From: Gemmatimonadetes bacterium bin94
GTDB taxonomy: Bacteria; Gemmatimonadota; Gemmatimonadetes; Longimicrobiales; Gaopeijiaceae
Direction of reading: 5' to 3'
Assembly (NCBI GenBank): GCA_002238865.1
Contig: MPNE01000022.1
Location: 1 to 63,805, forward strand
DNA: 63,805 bases
Below the pieces are notes generated by a model. The model was not told the DNA's origin, did no database searches, and saw only the letters and a program-made list of their open reading frames with translations. This document shows positions 37,966-46,413 of this stretch, in pieces (the stretch's first letter is position 1; each line of letters starts with the position of its first letter). A program made the translations under genes and the position numbers.

Positions 37966-38820
37966 ATGACAACATTGCACCATGAAATCGTTGAGACGCG
38001 CGGCTCGGAGCCGTCCCGGCGGATGTTCCTCCTGCATGGCATCTACGGCGCCGGGAGGAACTGGGGCTCGGTGGCGCGGCGGCTCGTCAGGGCCCGGCCC
38101 GACTGGAGCATCGCGCTCGTCGACCTGAGGTCGCACGGCCGGTCGCCGAGGCTGTCGCCCAATTCGGTGGATGAGTGCGCGAGCGACCTCCTGCGCCTCG
38201 AGGAATACCTTGACCGCCCCGCCGACGCCGTTCTGGGCCACTCCTTCGGGGGCAAGGTCGCGCTTCTGTACGCGCGCCGGCGGGCAGCCCGGTACGCGCG
38301 GCCTGGCGACGGTGCGGCAAGGCGAGCCGGCGCCCTCGGGCAGCTCTGGATCATCGACTCGAACCCGGGCACGGGGCGCCCCGGGGGCAGTGCGTGGCGC
38401 ATGCTCGGCGTGCTGCGCCGCCACCCCGGTCCCTTCGGCAGCCGCGCCGAGGCCGTCGCAGCCGTCGAATCGGAGGGATTCTCACCGCTGGTTGCCGCAT
38501 GGATGGCCACGAACGTGCAGCGCGACGGCCAGGGCGACTGGGAGTGGCGGCTCGATCCAGACGAGATGGAGGCCTACCTGCGCGACTACTTCCGGAGCGA
38601 CGCGTGGGACGTGGTGGAGAGCCCGCCCACCGGAGCCGGAGTCCACTTCGTGAAGGCGACCGGCTCGGGCGTGCTGGACATTGCCGCCGTCGAGCGTATC
38701 CGCGAGGCCGCGCGACGGACGGGGCAGGTGTCCCTACATCAGGCCGAGGGTGGACACTGGCTCAACACCGAAAACCCCGCCGCGCTGCACGAGATCCTTG
38801 CCAACGGCCTGGCGGGTTGA
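37966..38820 (+). CDS. Alpha/beta hydrolase
   Basis: The 284-residue protein has the fold's oxyanion segment LLHGIYGAGRNW (about 23-34), the nucleophile elbow GHSFGGKVAL (Ser about 91) and a C-terminal GGHWLNTENP with the catalytic His (about 264). An acid residue is likely in the strand IIDSNPG. It resembles YbfF-type esterases. A Gly/Arg-rich stretch after the elbow (RRRAARYARPGDGAARR) is unusual and may be an insertion. ATG 37966 matches the protein start; a longer frame to 37903 overlaps the divergent gene. Confidence 0.85.
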   Translation: MTTLHHEIVETRGSEPSRRMFLLHGIYGAGRNWGSVARRLVRARPDWSIALVDLRSHGRSPRLSPNSVDECASDLLRLEEYLDRPADAVLGHSFGGKVALLYARRRAARYARPGDGAARRAGALGQLWIIDSNPGTGRPGGSAWRMLGVLRRHPGPFGSRAEAVAAVESEGFSPLVAAWMATNVQRDGQGDWEWRLDPDEMEAYLRDYFRSDAWDVVESPPTGAGVHFVKATGSGVLDIAAVERIREAARRTGQVSLHQAEGGHWLNTENPAALHEILANGLAG

Positions 38821-38859
38821 ATGGCCGACGCTGGCGGGGATCAGGGACGACCACGGCAA

Positions 38860-38891
38860 GGGCCCCCGCGCCCGGATCGGCACGGGGGCCC
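38860..38891. terminator. Bidirectional terminator between convergent hydrolase and TonB receptor genes
   Basis: A 9-base inverted repeat GGGCCCCCG (38860-38868) / CGGGGGCCC (38883-38891) with a 14-base loop, lying between stop codons at 38820 and 38934. No long T run. Confidence 0.65.
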
Positions 38892-38933
38892 GCCTGGACC
38901 CGTAGCGTCAAGCAGCTGCTACCGCTCTTCGGC

Positions 38934-41684
38934 TCAGTGAGAGATGTGGAATCCGAAGTTGAAGGTTCGCGGGAAGCCTATGTGCACCTCGGCATCATCC
39001 GCCTTGTGGCTGAGCCGGCCCGCCGCGCTTTCGGCGGCGTCGCGGTAGGCGTTGAAGCTTGAGTTGTCCTGAGCGTCCTGGATGTACACGGTGTCGAAGA
39101 TGTTGAACGCGTGCAGGAACAGGTACACGTTGCCGCCGAAGGCCCCCGACAGCTCGGCGGGGAGTCTGTACGACGTGTGGATGTCGAAGACCGTATACCC
39201 CGGGGGTCTCCAGGACTGAATGCCCGCTTCCTCGGCGCTTGTGCGCGAGAAGGGGTTGAAGTTGGCGTAGTGCTTCCCGTAGGTCTTGCCCACGAGCCGG
39301 CCGTAGAGCCCTCCGGACGGGAACACCGACAGCGCGTACGCCACCTGGAATTGGGGCGCGTCGCCCACGTAGAGGTCCTTCACGTAGAACCTGTAGTCCA
39401 GCGTCTCCGACTGGCGGTCCTCGGCCCGAAAACTGCCCTCGATGTCGTCGGTGTACTTCCAGTCGCCCAACGACAGGGCGCCGTCCAGGCGCATGAAGTC
39501 GGCCGGTTGGTAGGCACCCTCCAATTCGACGCCCATGTGGCGGGCGTCCATCCCCAGGAGGCGGATGACTGCGCCCTGCCCTTCCCCGAAGAAGTCCCTT
39601 GCAAACCGTGTGCCGGTCCGGTCGTTCCACTGGGTGAAGTAGATGTTGGCATCGAACGAGAACTGCCGGTTCAGCGACCGGAAGCGTGTTCCCGCTTCGA
39701 ACGACGTGAACGTCTCGTTCTTGGCGTTCTCGAGCAGCTGACCGCCTATGTCGTCGATTACGCCATCAAAGATCGGCACCTTGGACACCAGGCCGACATT
39801 CCCGTACAACGACCACTCGGCGTCCAGATTGCGCATTGCGCCGCCCTTGACCTGATAGCCCGACAGGCCGCCGCTGTTGATCTGTTGGAATCCGCCGGCG
39901 GAGCCTCTGGTGAAGAAGTCGACGAAGTCGTAGGAGATCCGGGAGACCCCCGCCATTCCGTAGAATGACCCGGCGAGCGACGACTTCTCGGCCTGCACGT
40001 GGGCGCCAATCCAGTTGACGTCGTTCTCGTTGTGGTAGTGAATCTTGTCGCCCAGCCCACGGTTGCCCTGGGCCTCGCTCCAGAAATCCGAACTGCAGCC
40101 GCGGAAGCAGTCGTTGTAGAACGCGCCGCCCAGCAGGTCGCGCACTTCGCGGTAGTGCTCGATCGTGGCGGTCCGCCAATCGAGGCCGACATTGGCGACC
40201 AGTCCGTTGTCGAAGTCCTTCTGGAGCTTGGCGATCGCGCCCCAGGTAGCCTGGTTGTTCACCGAGTTGCGGAGGATCCCGAAGGAGCCACCGCTATCGG
40301 TGCCGCGGTTGCGCGCGATGGTCGCGTTCCAGTCGGCGACCCGCTGATTGTATGTGTTGTCCCAGCGCAGCGAGCCATAGGTCCCGGTGCCTCCACCGCT
40401 CCCGCCGGAATAGTATGCGACGGTATTGGCAGTCAGTCCATTGCCGAGATACGAGTACCAGTTCAGGTTCACCTGGGGCTTGTGGAAGTAGTTTTCCCGC
40501 TCATTGAGGAAGTTGCGGTCGAAGCGGCTGGAGACGCCCGCGCCGGGGCCGGTACTGTTGTACTGGCGCCCGTTGTAGCTGGGATCCACGCCTGCGACGT
40601 TGGGACTCCAGTAGCGACCGGCCTCGTTCGCGAATTGATCGAGGGCAGCTGGATCGTAGTCGCTCAGCGAGGCGGCGAATTCGCGGTCCAGCGTGGCGAT
40701 ATTGAGCCTGTAGGACCTCTGGCCATGACGCTGGGGCGCCCCGAGCGCGTAGAATTCCAGCCGGTTGCGGTCGCTGAACCGGTACTGTGCCGCGGCGTAG
40801 AAGGACCACGCGTCCTGCCAGACGCCGTCAATGATGCCGTCGGCTGTCGTACGAACCGCCGACGTGGACATCGAGAAGTCGCCAACCGGCCCGGTCGCGG
40901 CGGTCAACGTCGTCTTCAGGAGGCTCCCGCTGCCGAATTCCTGCTTTAAGGTGTACCCCGGATTCGCGGGGCTGGGATCCGTGATCACGTTGAGGGTTCC
41001 GCCAATGGACGGCGTGGCCAGGTTGACCGCGCTCAGACCGCGCTGAAGCTGGATGCTGGTGGCGACGTCACCCGCCCCTTGCCAGTTGGACCAGTAGACC
41101 CAGCCGTTCTCCATGTCGTTCACGGGAACGCCGTTGATCATCACCGCCGTGTTGCGTTGGCTGAAGCCCCGCACGCTGATCCGCGCGTCCCCCGCGCCGC
41201 CGCCCTGGGCGGTCGAGTACACCGACGGGGTGACGTTCAGCACCAGAGGCAGGTCGCGAGAGCCGAGCTGCGTCTGGATTTGCGCCTTGGAGACATCGGT
41301 GAAGGCGACCGGCGTGCGGCGCTCTTCGGCCCGCTCGGCGAGCACACTGATCCCGCCGAGCGCAACCGCCGTCGAGGTCAGCGCAAAGTCCAGCATGTGG
41401 GTTCCGCCGGTCTCGACAGTGAGTTGCCGGCTCTCGGCGGAGTAGCCGATCAACTGGACCGATACGTCATACGATCCGGCCGGGACACCGAGGACGTTGA
41501 ATCGTCCATTGTCGTTGGTGAGCCCTCCGTACTGGGCCCCGGTCTGGGTGTTTGACAGCACCACCTGAGCGCTCGCAAGCCCCGATCCATCGGCGGTCAC
41601 GCTGCCCGTAACCGTTCCCATCTGCTGCGCGCCCAGTGGCAGCGCCAGGAACAGCAGAGCTGGTATTCCACGAAGTACTTTCAT
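38934..41684 (-). CDS. TonB-dependent outer-membrane receptor with CarboxypepD_reg domain
   Basis: The 916-residue protein begins with a signal peptide (LRGIPALLFLALPLGAQQ), a CarboxypepD_reg domain (about 23-105; GTVTGSVTADGSGLASAQVV), then a plug (about 120-235; RRTPVAFTDVSKAQIQTQLG, VSVRGFSQRNTAVMINGVPV in part) and a 22-strand barrel to the end. A GGAGGAGG ribosome binding site precedes ATG 41684. The 5' leader has two hairpins. The ligand is unknown; no transporter or siderophore gene is beside it. Confidence 0.93.
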   Translation of the reverse strand: MKVLRGIPALLFLALPLGAQQMGTVTGSVTADGSGLASAQVVLSNTQTGAQYGGLTNDNGRFNVLGVPAGSYDVSVQLIGYSAESRQLTVETGGTHMLDFALTSTAVALGGISVLAERAEERRTPVAFTDVSKAQIQTQLGSRDLPLVLNVTPSVYSTAQGGGAGDARISVRGFSQRNTAVMINGVPVNDMENGWVYWSNWQGAGDVATSIQLQRGLSAVNLATPSIGGTLNVITDPSPANPGYTLKQEFGSGSLLKTTLTAATGPVGDFSMSTSAVRTTADGIIDGVWQDAWSFYAAAQYRFSDRNRLEFYALGAPQRHGQRSYRLNIATLDREFAASLSDYDPAALDQFANEAGRYWSPNVAGVDPSYNGRQYNSTGPGAGVSSRFDRNFLNERENYFHKPQVNLNWYSYLGNGLTANTVAYYSGGSGGGTGTYGSLRWDNTYNQRVADWNATIARNRGTDSGGSFGILRNSVNNQATWGAIAKLQKDFDNGLVANVGLDWRTATIEHYREVRDLLGGAFYNDCFRGCSSDFWSEAQGNRGLGDKIHYHNENDVNWIGAHVQAEKSSLAGSFYGMAGVSRISYDFVDFFTRGSAGGFQQINSGGLSGYQVKGGAMRNLDAEWSLYGNVGLVSKVPIFDGVIDDIGGQLLENAKNETFTSFEAGTRFRSLNRQFSFDANIYFTQWNDRTGTRFARDFFGEGQGAVIRLLGMDARHMGVELEGAYQPADFMRLDGALSLGDWKYTDDIEGSFRAEDRQSETLDYRFYVKDLYVGDAPQFQVAYALSVFPSGGLYGRLVGKTYGKHYANFNPFSRTSAEEAGIQSWRPPGYTVFDIHTSYRLPAELSGAFGGNVYLFLHAFNIFDTVYIQDAQDNSSFNAYRDAAESAAGRLSHKADDAEVHIGFPRTFNFGFHISH

Positions 41685-42170
41685 CCCGATCTACCTCCTC
41701 CTCTTGAGAGACCTGTGCTGCATGGTTGGAGGCACGCGCCTCCGTCCTGATTTGTTTCATCAGAAAGCGGGTCCGGGCGATCCGGGACCCTGCCTCCGAA
41801 TCATACGCCCGCACTGGTTGGCGAGCGGTCACACCAGCGTAACAAGATCATGTCCTCGACCACGTTGACAATGTGAGAAACCGCCCGCCTACACACAAGC
41901 GAAGCGCCCGCGCCATCATTGGCCGGCCACCCCTCCGTCCGAAGCACCCAATCCACTGGACAGCCGCACGGAATCGGCATAGAATCCAATCGCGACAACC
42001 GGCAGCCCGTGGTGGACTCCCACTGGATTCGCCCGGCGATGCATCCCGGTTGCCGCCCGATGCGCTGACGAAACCGGAACCGGCAGTGGTTTCCACTCAC
42101 GCAGGCGGAACCACCGCGTCAGCCAGAAACGGCCGGCGCGGTTTCTTTTCGCTGCAACACAGGAGGACGA
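41685..42170. other. Divergent intergenic region between TonB receptor and Gld-type ABC operon
   Basis: This 486-base spacer has no convincing gene. On the receptor side it holds two hairpins in the likely 5' leader: GGAGGC/GCCTCC (41728-41733 / 41738-41743) and GGGTCC/GGACCC (41769-41774 / 41785-41790). A TTGACA on the plus strand near 41863 lacks a good -10. Promoters for both operons should be here. Confidence 0.55.
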
Positions 42171-43178
42171 ATGATCTCGGTGGAAGGTGTGACAAAACGC
42201 TACGGATTCCTCGTAGCGGTCGACCGGGCCACCTTTGACGTGGACCGGGGCGAGGTGGTCGGGTTCCTGGGACCCAACGGGGCCGGGAAGACGACCACGA
42301 TGAGGATGTTGACGGGCACGCTCCAGCCCGACGAAGGCGCGATTTGTTTCGACGGGAAGCCGATCGCCGACAATCTCACCGCGGCGAAGACACGCGTGGG
42401 GTACCTGCCCGAGGCGAATCCGCTCTACGACGACATGCTGGTGTGCGAGTTCCTCGAGTACGTCGCCCGCCTTCGAGGTCTCGACGACAGGCAAACCCGT
42501 GCGGGAATCGGCAGAGCTGTAGAGGAGACCGGGCTGGAGGACGTCTTCTTCAGGCCGATCAGCGAGATATCCAAGGGGTACCGCCAGCGCACCGGAATGG
42601 CCGGAGCAATCCTTCACGAGCCCGAAATCCTGGTGCTGGACGAACCCACCGAGGGGCTCGATCCCAACCAGCGCGTCGAGATCCGCAAGCTGGTCAGCTC
42701 GCTCGGCAGCGAGCGCACGGTGATCCTCAGCACCCACGTCATGCAGGAGGTCGAGGCGACCTGCGACCGCCTTCTGGTGATCACCAGGGGAGCCATCGCC
42801 GCCGACGGGACGGTGGCCGAGCTGATGGAAGCCGGCCACGGCATTTCACGCTACACGGTGGAGGCCGCCGGAGAAGGCGTGGTGGACGCGCTGCGCGGGC
42901 TTCCCGGCGTGGACGATCACTCGGTCGAGGCGATCGACGGGCGCGTGCGCGTGCGGCTGGAGACGACGGGCGATCAGGAACTCAGGCCCGACATCTTCCA
43001 GCTGGCGACGCGGCAGGGATGGGTACTCTGGGAGTTGAGGCGCGAGCGGGCGACGCTCGAACAGGTCTTCCGGGAACTCACCATGGACCACCCGGAGGTT
43101 GAAGCGAACGGCGCGGCCGATGCCGGAGACCCTGCCCCGGTCGCGAACGGTGGCGAGAACGGAGGCGACGACGAATGA
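42171..43178 (+). CDS. ABC transporter ATP-binding protein, GldA/NatA type
   Basis: The 335-residue protein has Walker A GPNGAGKTTTMRML (about residue 36), the signature ISKGYRQRTGMAGAI (about 130) and Walker B LVLDEPTEGLDPNQ (about 153). The C-terminal extension (about 230-335) ends in an Asp/Glu/Gly-rich tail. GldA-like ATPases pair with GldF-like permeases in gliding-associated and exopolysaccharide-linked exporters. It overlaps the next gene by ATGA, and the third gene follows by overlap too, so it is one operon. Confidence 0.92.
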   Translation: MISVEGVTKRYGFLVAVDRATFDVDRGEVVGFLGPNGAGKTTTMRMLTGTLQPDEGAICFDGKPIADNLTAAKTRVGYLPEANPLYDDMLVCEFLEYVARLRGLDDRQTRAGIGRAVEETGLEDVFFRPISEISKGYRQRTGMAGAILHEPEILVLDEPTEGLDPNQRVEIRKLVSSLGSERTVILSTHVMQEVEATCDRLLVITRGAIAADGTVAELMEAGHGISRYTVEAAGEGVVDALRGLPGVDDHSVEAIDGRVRVRLETTGDQELRPDIFQLATRQGWVLWELRRERATLEQVFRELTMDHPEVEANGAADAGDPAPVANGGENGGDDE

Positions 43179-45442
43179 TGAAACAGATCCTCCTCGTGGC
43201 CCGGAAGGAGCTTCGGAGCTTCTTCGATCAGCCCACCGCCTACGTGCTGGCGGTCGCCTTCCTGGGCCTCGGCCTCTACATGGCCTTCCGGTCCCTCTAT
43301 GCCATGTCGGTCGCTTCGCTGCGGCCCTTCTTCGACCTTCTCCCCTGGCTCCTGGTCGTGTTCATCCCGGCGGTGGCGATGAAGAGCCTCGCCGAGGAAC
43401 GCCGCGGCCGGACGCTGGAGTGGCTGATCGCGCAGCCGCTCACCGAGACCGAAGTCGTCCTGGGCAAGGCCCTGGGCAGCTGGCTGTTCGTGATGATCAC
43501 GCTGGCCGGCACCCTGCCGATGGCGGTGGGGGTGCTGCTCGCGTCGGAAGCCGACCCCGGCATCATGGTCGCGCAGTACGTCGGGGCCGCGCTCCTCACC
43601 GCACAGATGATCGCGATCGGGATCTGGGCATCGTCCATCACCCGGAACCAGATCACGGCATTCATCCTCGGCGCGATCACCTGCTTCGTGCTTGTCCTGA
43701 TCGGCACGCCGATCGTGCAGATCGGTCTACCCCGGCTGTTGGGGGGGTGGGCGGCCCAGCTCTCGGTGATCAGCCACTTCGAGAATGTCGCCCGGGGCGT
43801 GGTGGACCTCCGCGACCTGCTCTACTTCGGATCCACGTGCGGGCTCTTCCTTCTTCTTGCGGTGGCCGCGCTGGGAGGCGAGCGGCTCAGCCGGGGCGGC
43901 GCCGCTTTCCGCAGGCTGCGGCTCGGCACCGGTGTGATCGCGCTGGCGGTGCTCATGCTCAACCTGCTGGGCGGACACGTCCGGGGACGCATCGATCTCA
44001 CCCGCGACGACCTCTTCACCCTTTCGGACAGCAGCCGCGACATCCTCGGCGGCCTGGACGACGTGGTGAACCTCACATTCTTCGTGAGCGACGATCTGCC
44101 GCAGGAAATCCAACTCACCGAGCGTGACGTGCGGGATCTGGTGGCGGACCTGCAGAACGCCTCGAACGGGATGCTCGTCGCCGAAGAGGTCAACCCCGAC
44201 GACAGCGACGACGCGGCCGACCAGGCATCGTCGGTGGGTGTCATGCCCATCGAGTTCAACGTGCTGCGGGACGACGAACTCCAGGTCAAGCGCGGGTACT
44301 TCGGCCTGGCCGTCACGTACGCGGACGAGCAGGAGATCATCCCCGTCATCGACCGGGCCGACGACCTTGAGTTCCGCCTCGTGTCGGCGATCGCCAACAT
44401 GACGAACGACGACCGGCCGACCCTTGCCTTCATGTCGGGCTTCGAGGCGAAGGATCAGTTCTACTACCGGAGCTTCCGCGAGAGCATCGGCGAACGCTAC
44501 GGGGTCGTCACGATCGACATTGAGAACGACTCGACCGGGGTGCTCGAACCCGACTCGATCGACGTGCTGGTAGTGGCGGCGCCGGCCCAGCCGGTTTCTC
44601 CCGGCGTCGAGGCCGCGATCGACGGCTACCTGGACGCTGGCGGCGCTGCCCTGCTGCTCATGGAGCGCCACGCCCTCAGTCCCCAGTCGCCCGGCATGTC
44701 CATGCCCGTGACCACCGGCCTGGAACGCCTGCTCTCGGGGCGCGGCGTCGAGGCGTCGGGCGACCTCGTCTTCGATGTCGCCTCGGCTGAACGCGTTTCC
44801 ATGCGGCAGGGGATCTTCAATGTGGCGCGGACGTACCCGCTGTGGCCGGTTGCGTACACCGGCGGGGACCACTCGACGATCCGCGACCTGAACAACGTCA
44901 GCTTCGGCTGGGCCGCGCCCTTCACCTGGGAAGAGGGCGACCCTTCGGTGACGCCGCTCTGGAGCACCACGGAAGGCGGAGGAACCAGGCCGGCCGGAGG
45001 AATGATCGCCCCCAACATCGAGTTCGCCACGAGCGAGGACGAGTTGGGAATCCACACGCTGGCGGTCGCGGTGGATCCCTCGATGGCGGGAGACGACGGC
45101 GAAGAGGGCGGCGGGCCCGGTGGCCGGATCGTTGCAGTCGGGGACTCGGACTTTCTCGAGGACCGCTTCGTCCAGGCGAATTCCCAGAACCTGATCTTCG
45201 CCGCCAACGCGGTGGACTGGCTGGCCCAGGACGAGGCCCTGATCGGGATCAGGTCCAAGGACCGCACGCCTCCCAGCCTGTCCTTCCAGTCCGACGCCGG
45301 AAGGAACACGCTCAAGTGGACCTCGCTGATCGGCGTGCCCGCGATCTTCGTCCTCTTCGGATTTGTCCGGGTGAAGGGGCGAACAGCGCGCGCCGAACGC
45401 CGCTGGAACGAAGCAGCCGACAAGGAGGACGGCGATGAGTGA
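43175..45442 (+). CDS. ABC-2 permease fused to a GldG-like (ABC_transp_aux) domain
   Basis: The 755-residue protein joins what are often two proteins. Residues 1-245 form an ABC-2 permease with about six membrane segments (AYVLAVAFLGLGLYMAF, LLPWLLVVFIPAVAMKS, FVMITLAGTLPMAVGVLL and others). After a short linker and a seventh segment (GVIALAVLMLNLLGG, about 250) comes the GldG/ABC_transp_aux region: VNLTFFVSDDLPQEIQ, VRDLVADLQ and LAFMSGFEAKDQFYYRSF. A final membrane segment (SLIGVPAIFVLFGFVRVKG) anchors the periplasmic part. The fusion order matches GldF followed by GldG. Confidence 0.9.
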   Translation: MMKQILLVARKELRSFFDQPTAYVLAVAFLGLGLYMAFRSLYAMSVASLRPFFDLLPWLLVVFIPAVAMKSLAEERRGRTLEWLIAQPLTETEVVLGKALGSWLFVMITLAGTLPMAVGVLLASEADPGIMVAQYVGAALLTAQMIAIGIWASSITRNQITAFILGAITCFVLVLIGTPIVQIGLPRLLGGWAAQLSVISHFENVARGVVDLRDLLYFGSTCGLFLLLAVAALGGERLSRGGAAFRRLRLGTGVIALAVLMLNLLGGHVRGRIDLTRDDLFTLSDSSRDILGGLDDVVNLTFFVSDDLPQEIQLTERDVRDLVADLQNASNGMLVAEEVNPDDSDDAADQASSVGVMPIEFNVLRDDELQVKRGYFGLAVTYADEQEIIPVIDRADDLEFRLVSAIANMTNDDRPTLAFMSGFEAKDQFYYRSFRESIGERYGVVTIDIENDSTGVLEPDSIDVLVVAAPAQPVSPGVEAAIDGYLDAGGAALLLMERHALSPQSPGMSMPVTTGLERLLSGRGVEASGDLVFDVASAERVSMRQGIFNVARTYPLWPVAYTGGDHSTIRDLNNVSFGWAAPFTWEEGDPSVTPLWSTTEGGGTRPAGGMIAPNIEFATSEDELGIHTLAVAVDPSMAGDDGEEGGGPGGRIVAVGDSDFLEDRFVQANSQNLIFAANAVDWLAQDEALIGIRSKDRTPPSLSFQSDAGRNTLKWTSLIGVPAIFVLFGFVRVKGRTARAERRWNEAADKEDGDE

Positions 45443-46328
45443 GAAGACACTGCGCGCCTGCCTCTACTTCCTGGGCGCGGTGACCGTGCTGTACTTCGTG
45501 ATCACGCTCGGGCGGGGCGGGGCCGGGGGCGCATCCGCCGGCGATTCGGACCTGGCAGGGGCCTTCGCGGGCATCGATCGCGAAGCACTGGCCCGCGTCG
45601 ACCTGATCGGCCCTCGCGAGACAATCCGCCTGGAGCGCACCGGTGACGCCTGGACGGTGAACGGCTTCGAAGCGGATTCCGGCGCGGTCGCCCGGTTCCT
45701 GCGCGCGCTGGACGAGGTCGAGGTAGGACCCGTGGCCGCGGCCAACCCGGCCAACCATGAGCGCCTGGGCGTGAGCACGGACAGCGCCTGGACGCTGACG
45801 ACCGACGCCGGCACAACGGTGCTGCTCGGAAAGACGGGCAACCGGTTCCGCACCGCGTATGCGCGGCTGCCGGACGCGGATCAGGTCAGTCTCATCGAAG
45901 GCGACCTCCGCGCCGCCTCCGCGCGGTCCCTCTTCGACTGGCGCGACAAGGTCATCCTGAGCGCCGACACGGCAGCCATCGCCAGCATCCATGTGGCGCG
46001 GGAAGGCGAGACGGTCATCTACGAACGCGGGGATTCGACCTGGATGGTGGGCGGCGGCGGCGAGGCCGACGCCACCACCGTTCGGAACATCCTCCAGGAG
46101 CTTGCGGGCTTGCGCGCGAGCGGCTTCGCGCCGCAGGATGCCGAGATGCCGGAAGAGCCGGACCGGGCGGTGCTGGCTCTCGACGCGGATGGAATCGAGA
46201 TCGCTTCCCTGTGGCTCGCGGAACAGGAGAGCAACTTCCGGGTTTCCGCGTCCGCCAGTCCATACATTTTCGAGGTACCCACCTTCCGGGCCGATCGGGT
46301 CGCCCCCGCCCCACCCGACGACAGCTGA
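45435..46328 (+). CDS. DUF4340 domain protein, partner of the Gld-type ABC exporter
   Basis: The 297-residue protein has one N-terminal membrane segment (ACLYFLGAVTVLYFVITLG) and a soluble domain with repeated DUF4340 units: RVDLIGPRETIRLERTGDAWTVNG near the start and a similar strand set near 185-230 (ASIHVAREGETVIYERGDSTWMVG, read in parts). This family is typically encoded after GldF/GldG-type genes. It overlaps the preceding gene by eight bases. The substrate of the exporter is unknown. Confidence 0.88.
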   Translation: MSEKTLRACLYFLGAVTVLYFVITLGRGGAGGASAGDSDLAGAFAGIDREALARVDLIGPRETIRLERTGDAWTVNGFEADSGAVARFLRALDEVEVGPVAAANPANHERLGVSTDSAWTLTTDAGTTVLLGKTGNRFRTAYARLPDADQVSLIEGDLRAASARSLFDWRDKVILSADTAAIASIHVAREGETVIYERGDSTWMVGGGGEADATTVRNILQELAGLRASGFAPQDAEMPEEPDRAVLALDADGIEIASLWLAEQESNFRVSASASPYIFEVPTFRADRVAPAPPDDS

Positions 46329-46367
46329 GGTCGAGGGCGGCTGCCGACCGGCGCGAGCCCGGTCACG

Positions 46368-46383
46368 GCCGGCCATGGCCGGC
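46368..46383. repeat. 16-bp perfect palindrome before the GMC oxidoreductase gene
   Basis: GCCGGCCATGGCCGGC is a perfect palindrome 30 bases upstream of the GMC start and 40 bases after the DUF4340 stop. It may act as a terminator for the upstream operon or as an operator; with such GC content it could also be chance. Confidence 0.4.
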
Positions 46384-46413
46384 TCGGAAGGCGACACCAG
46401 CAAGGAGCCAGCG

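Noticed and set aside
36405-38042. Second minus-strand open frame of 545 codons inside the DUF5916 gene
   Set aside because: It is a shifted frame of the same gene with Arg/Pro-rich translation and no domain.
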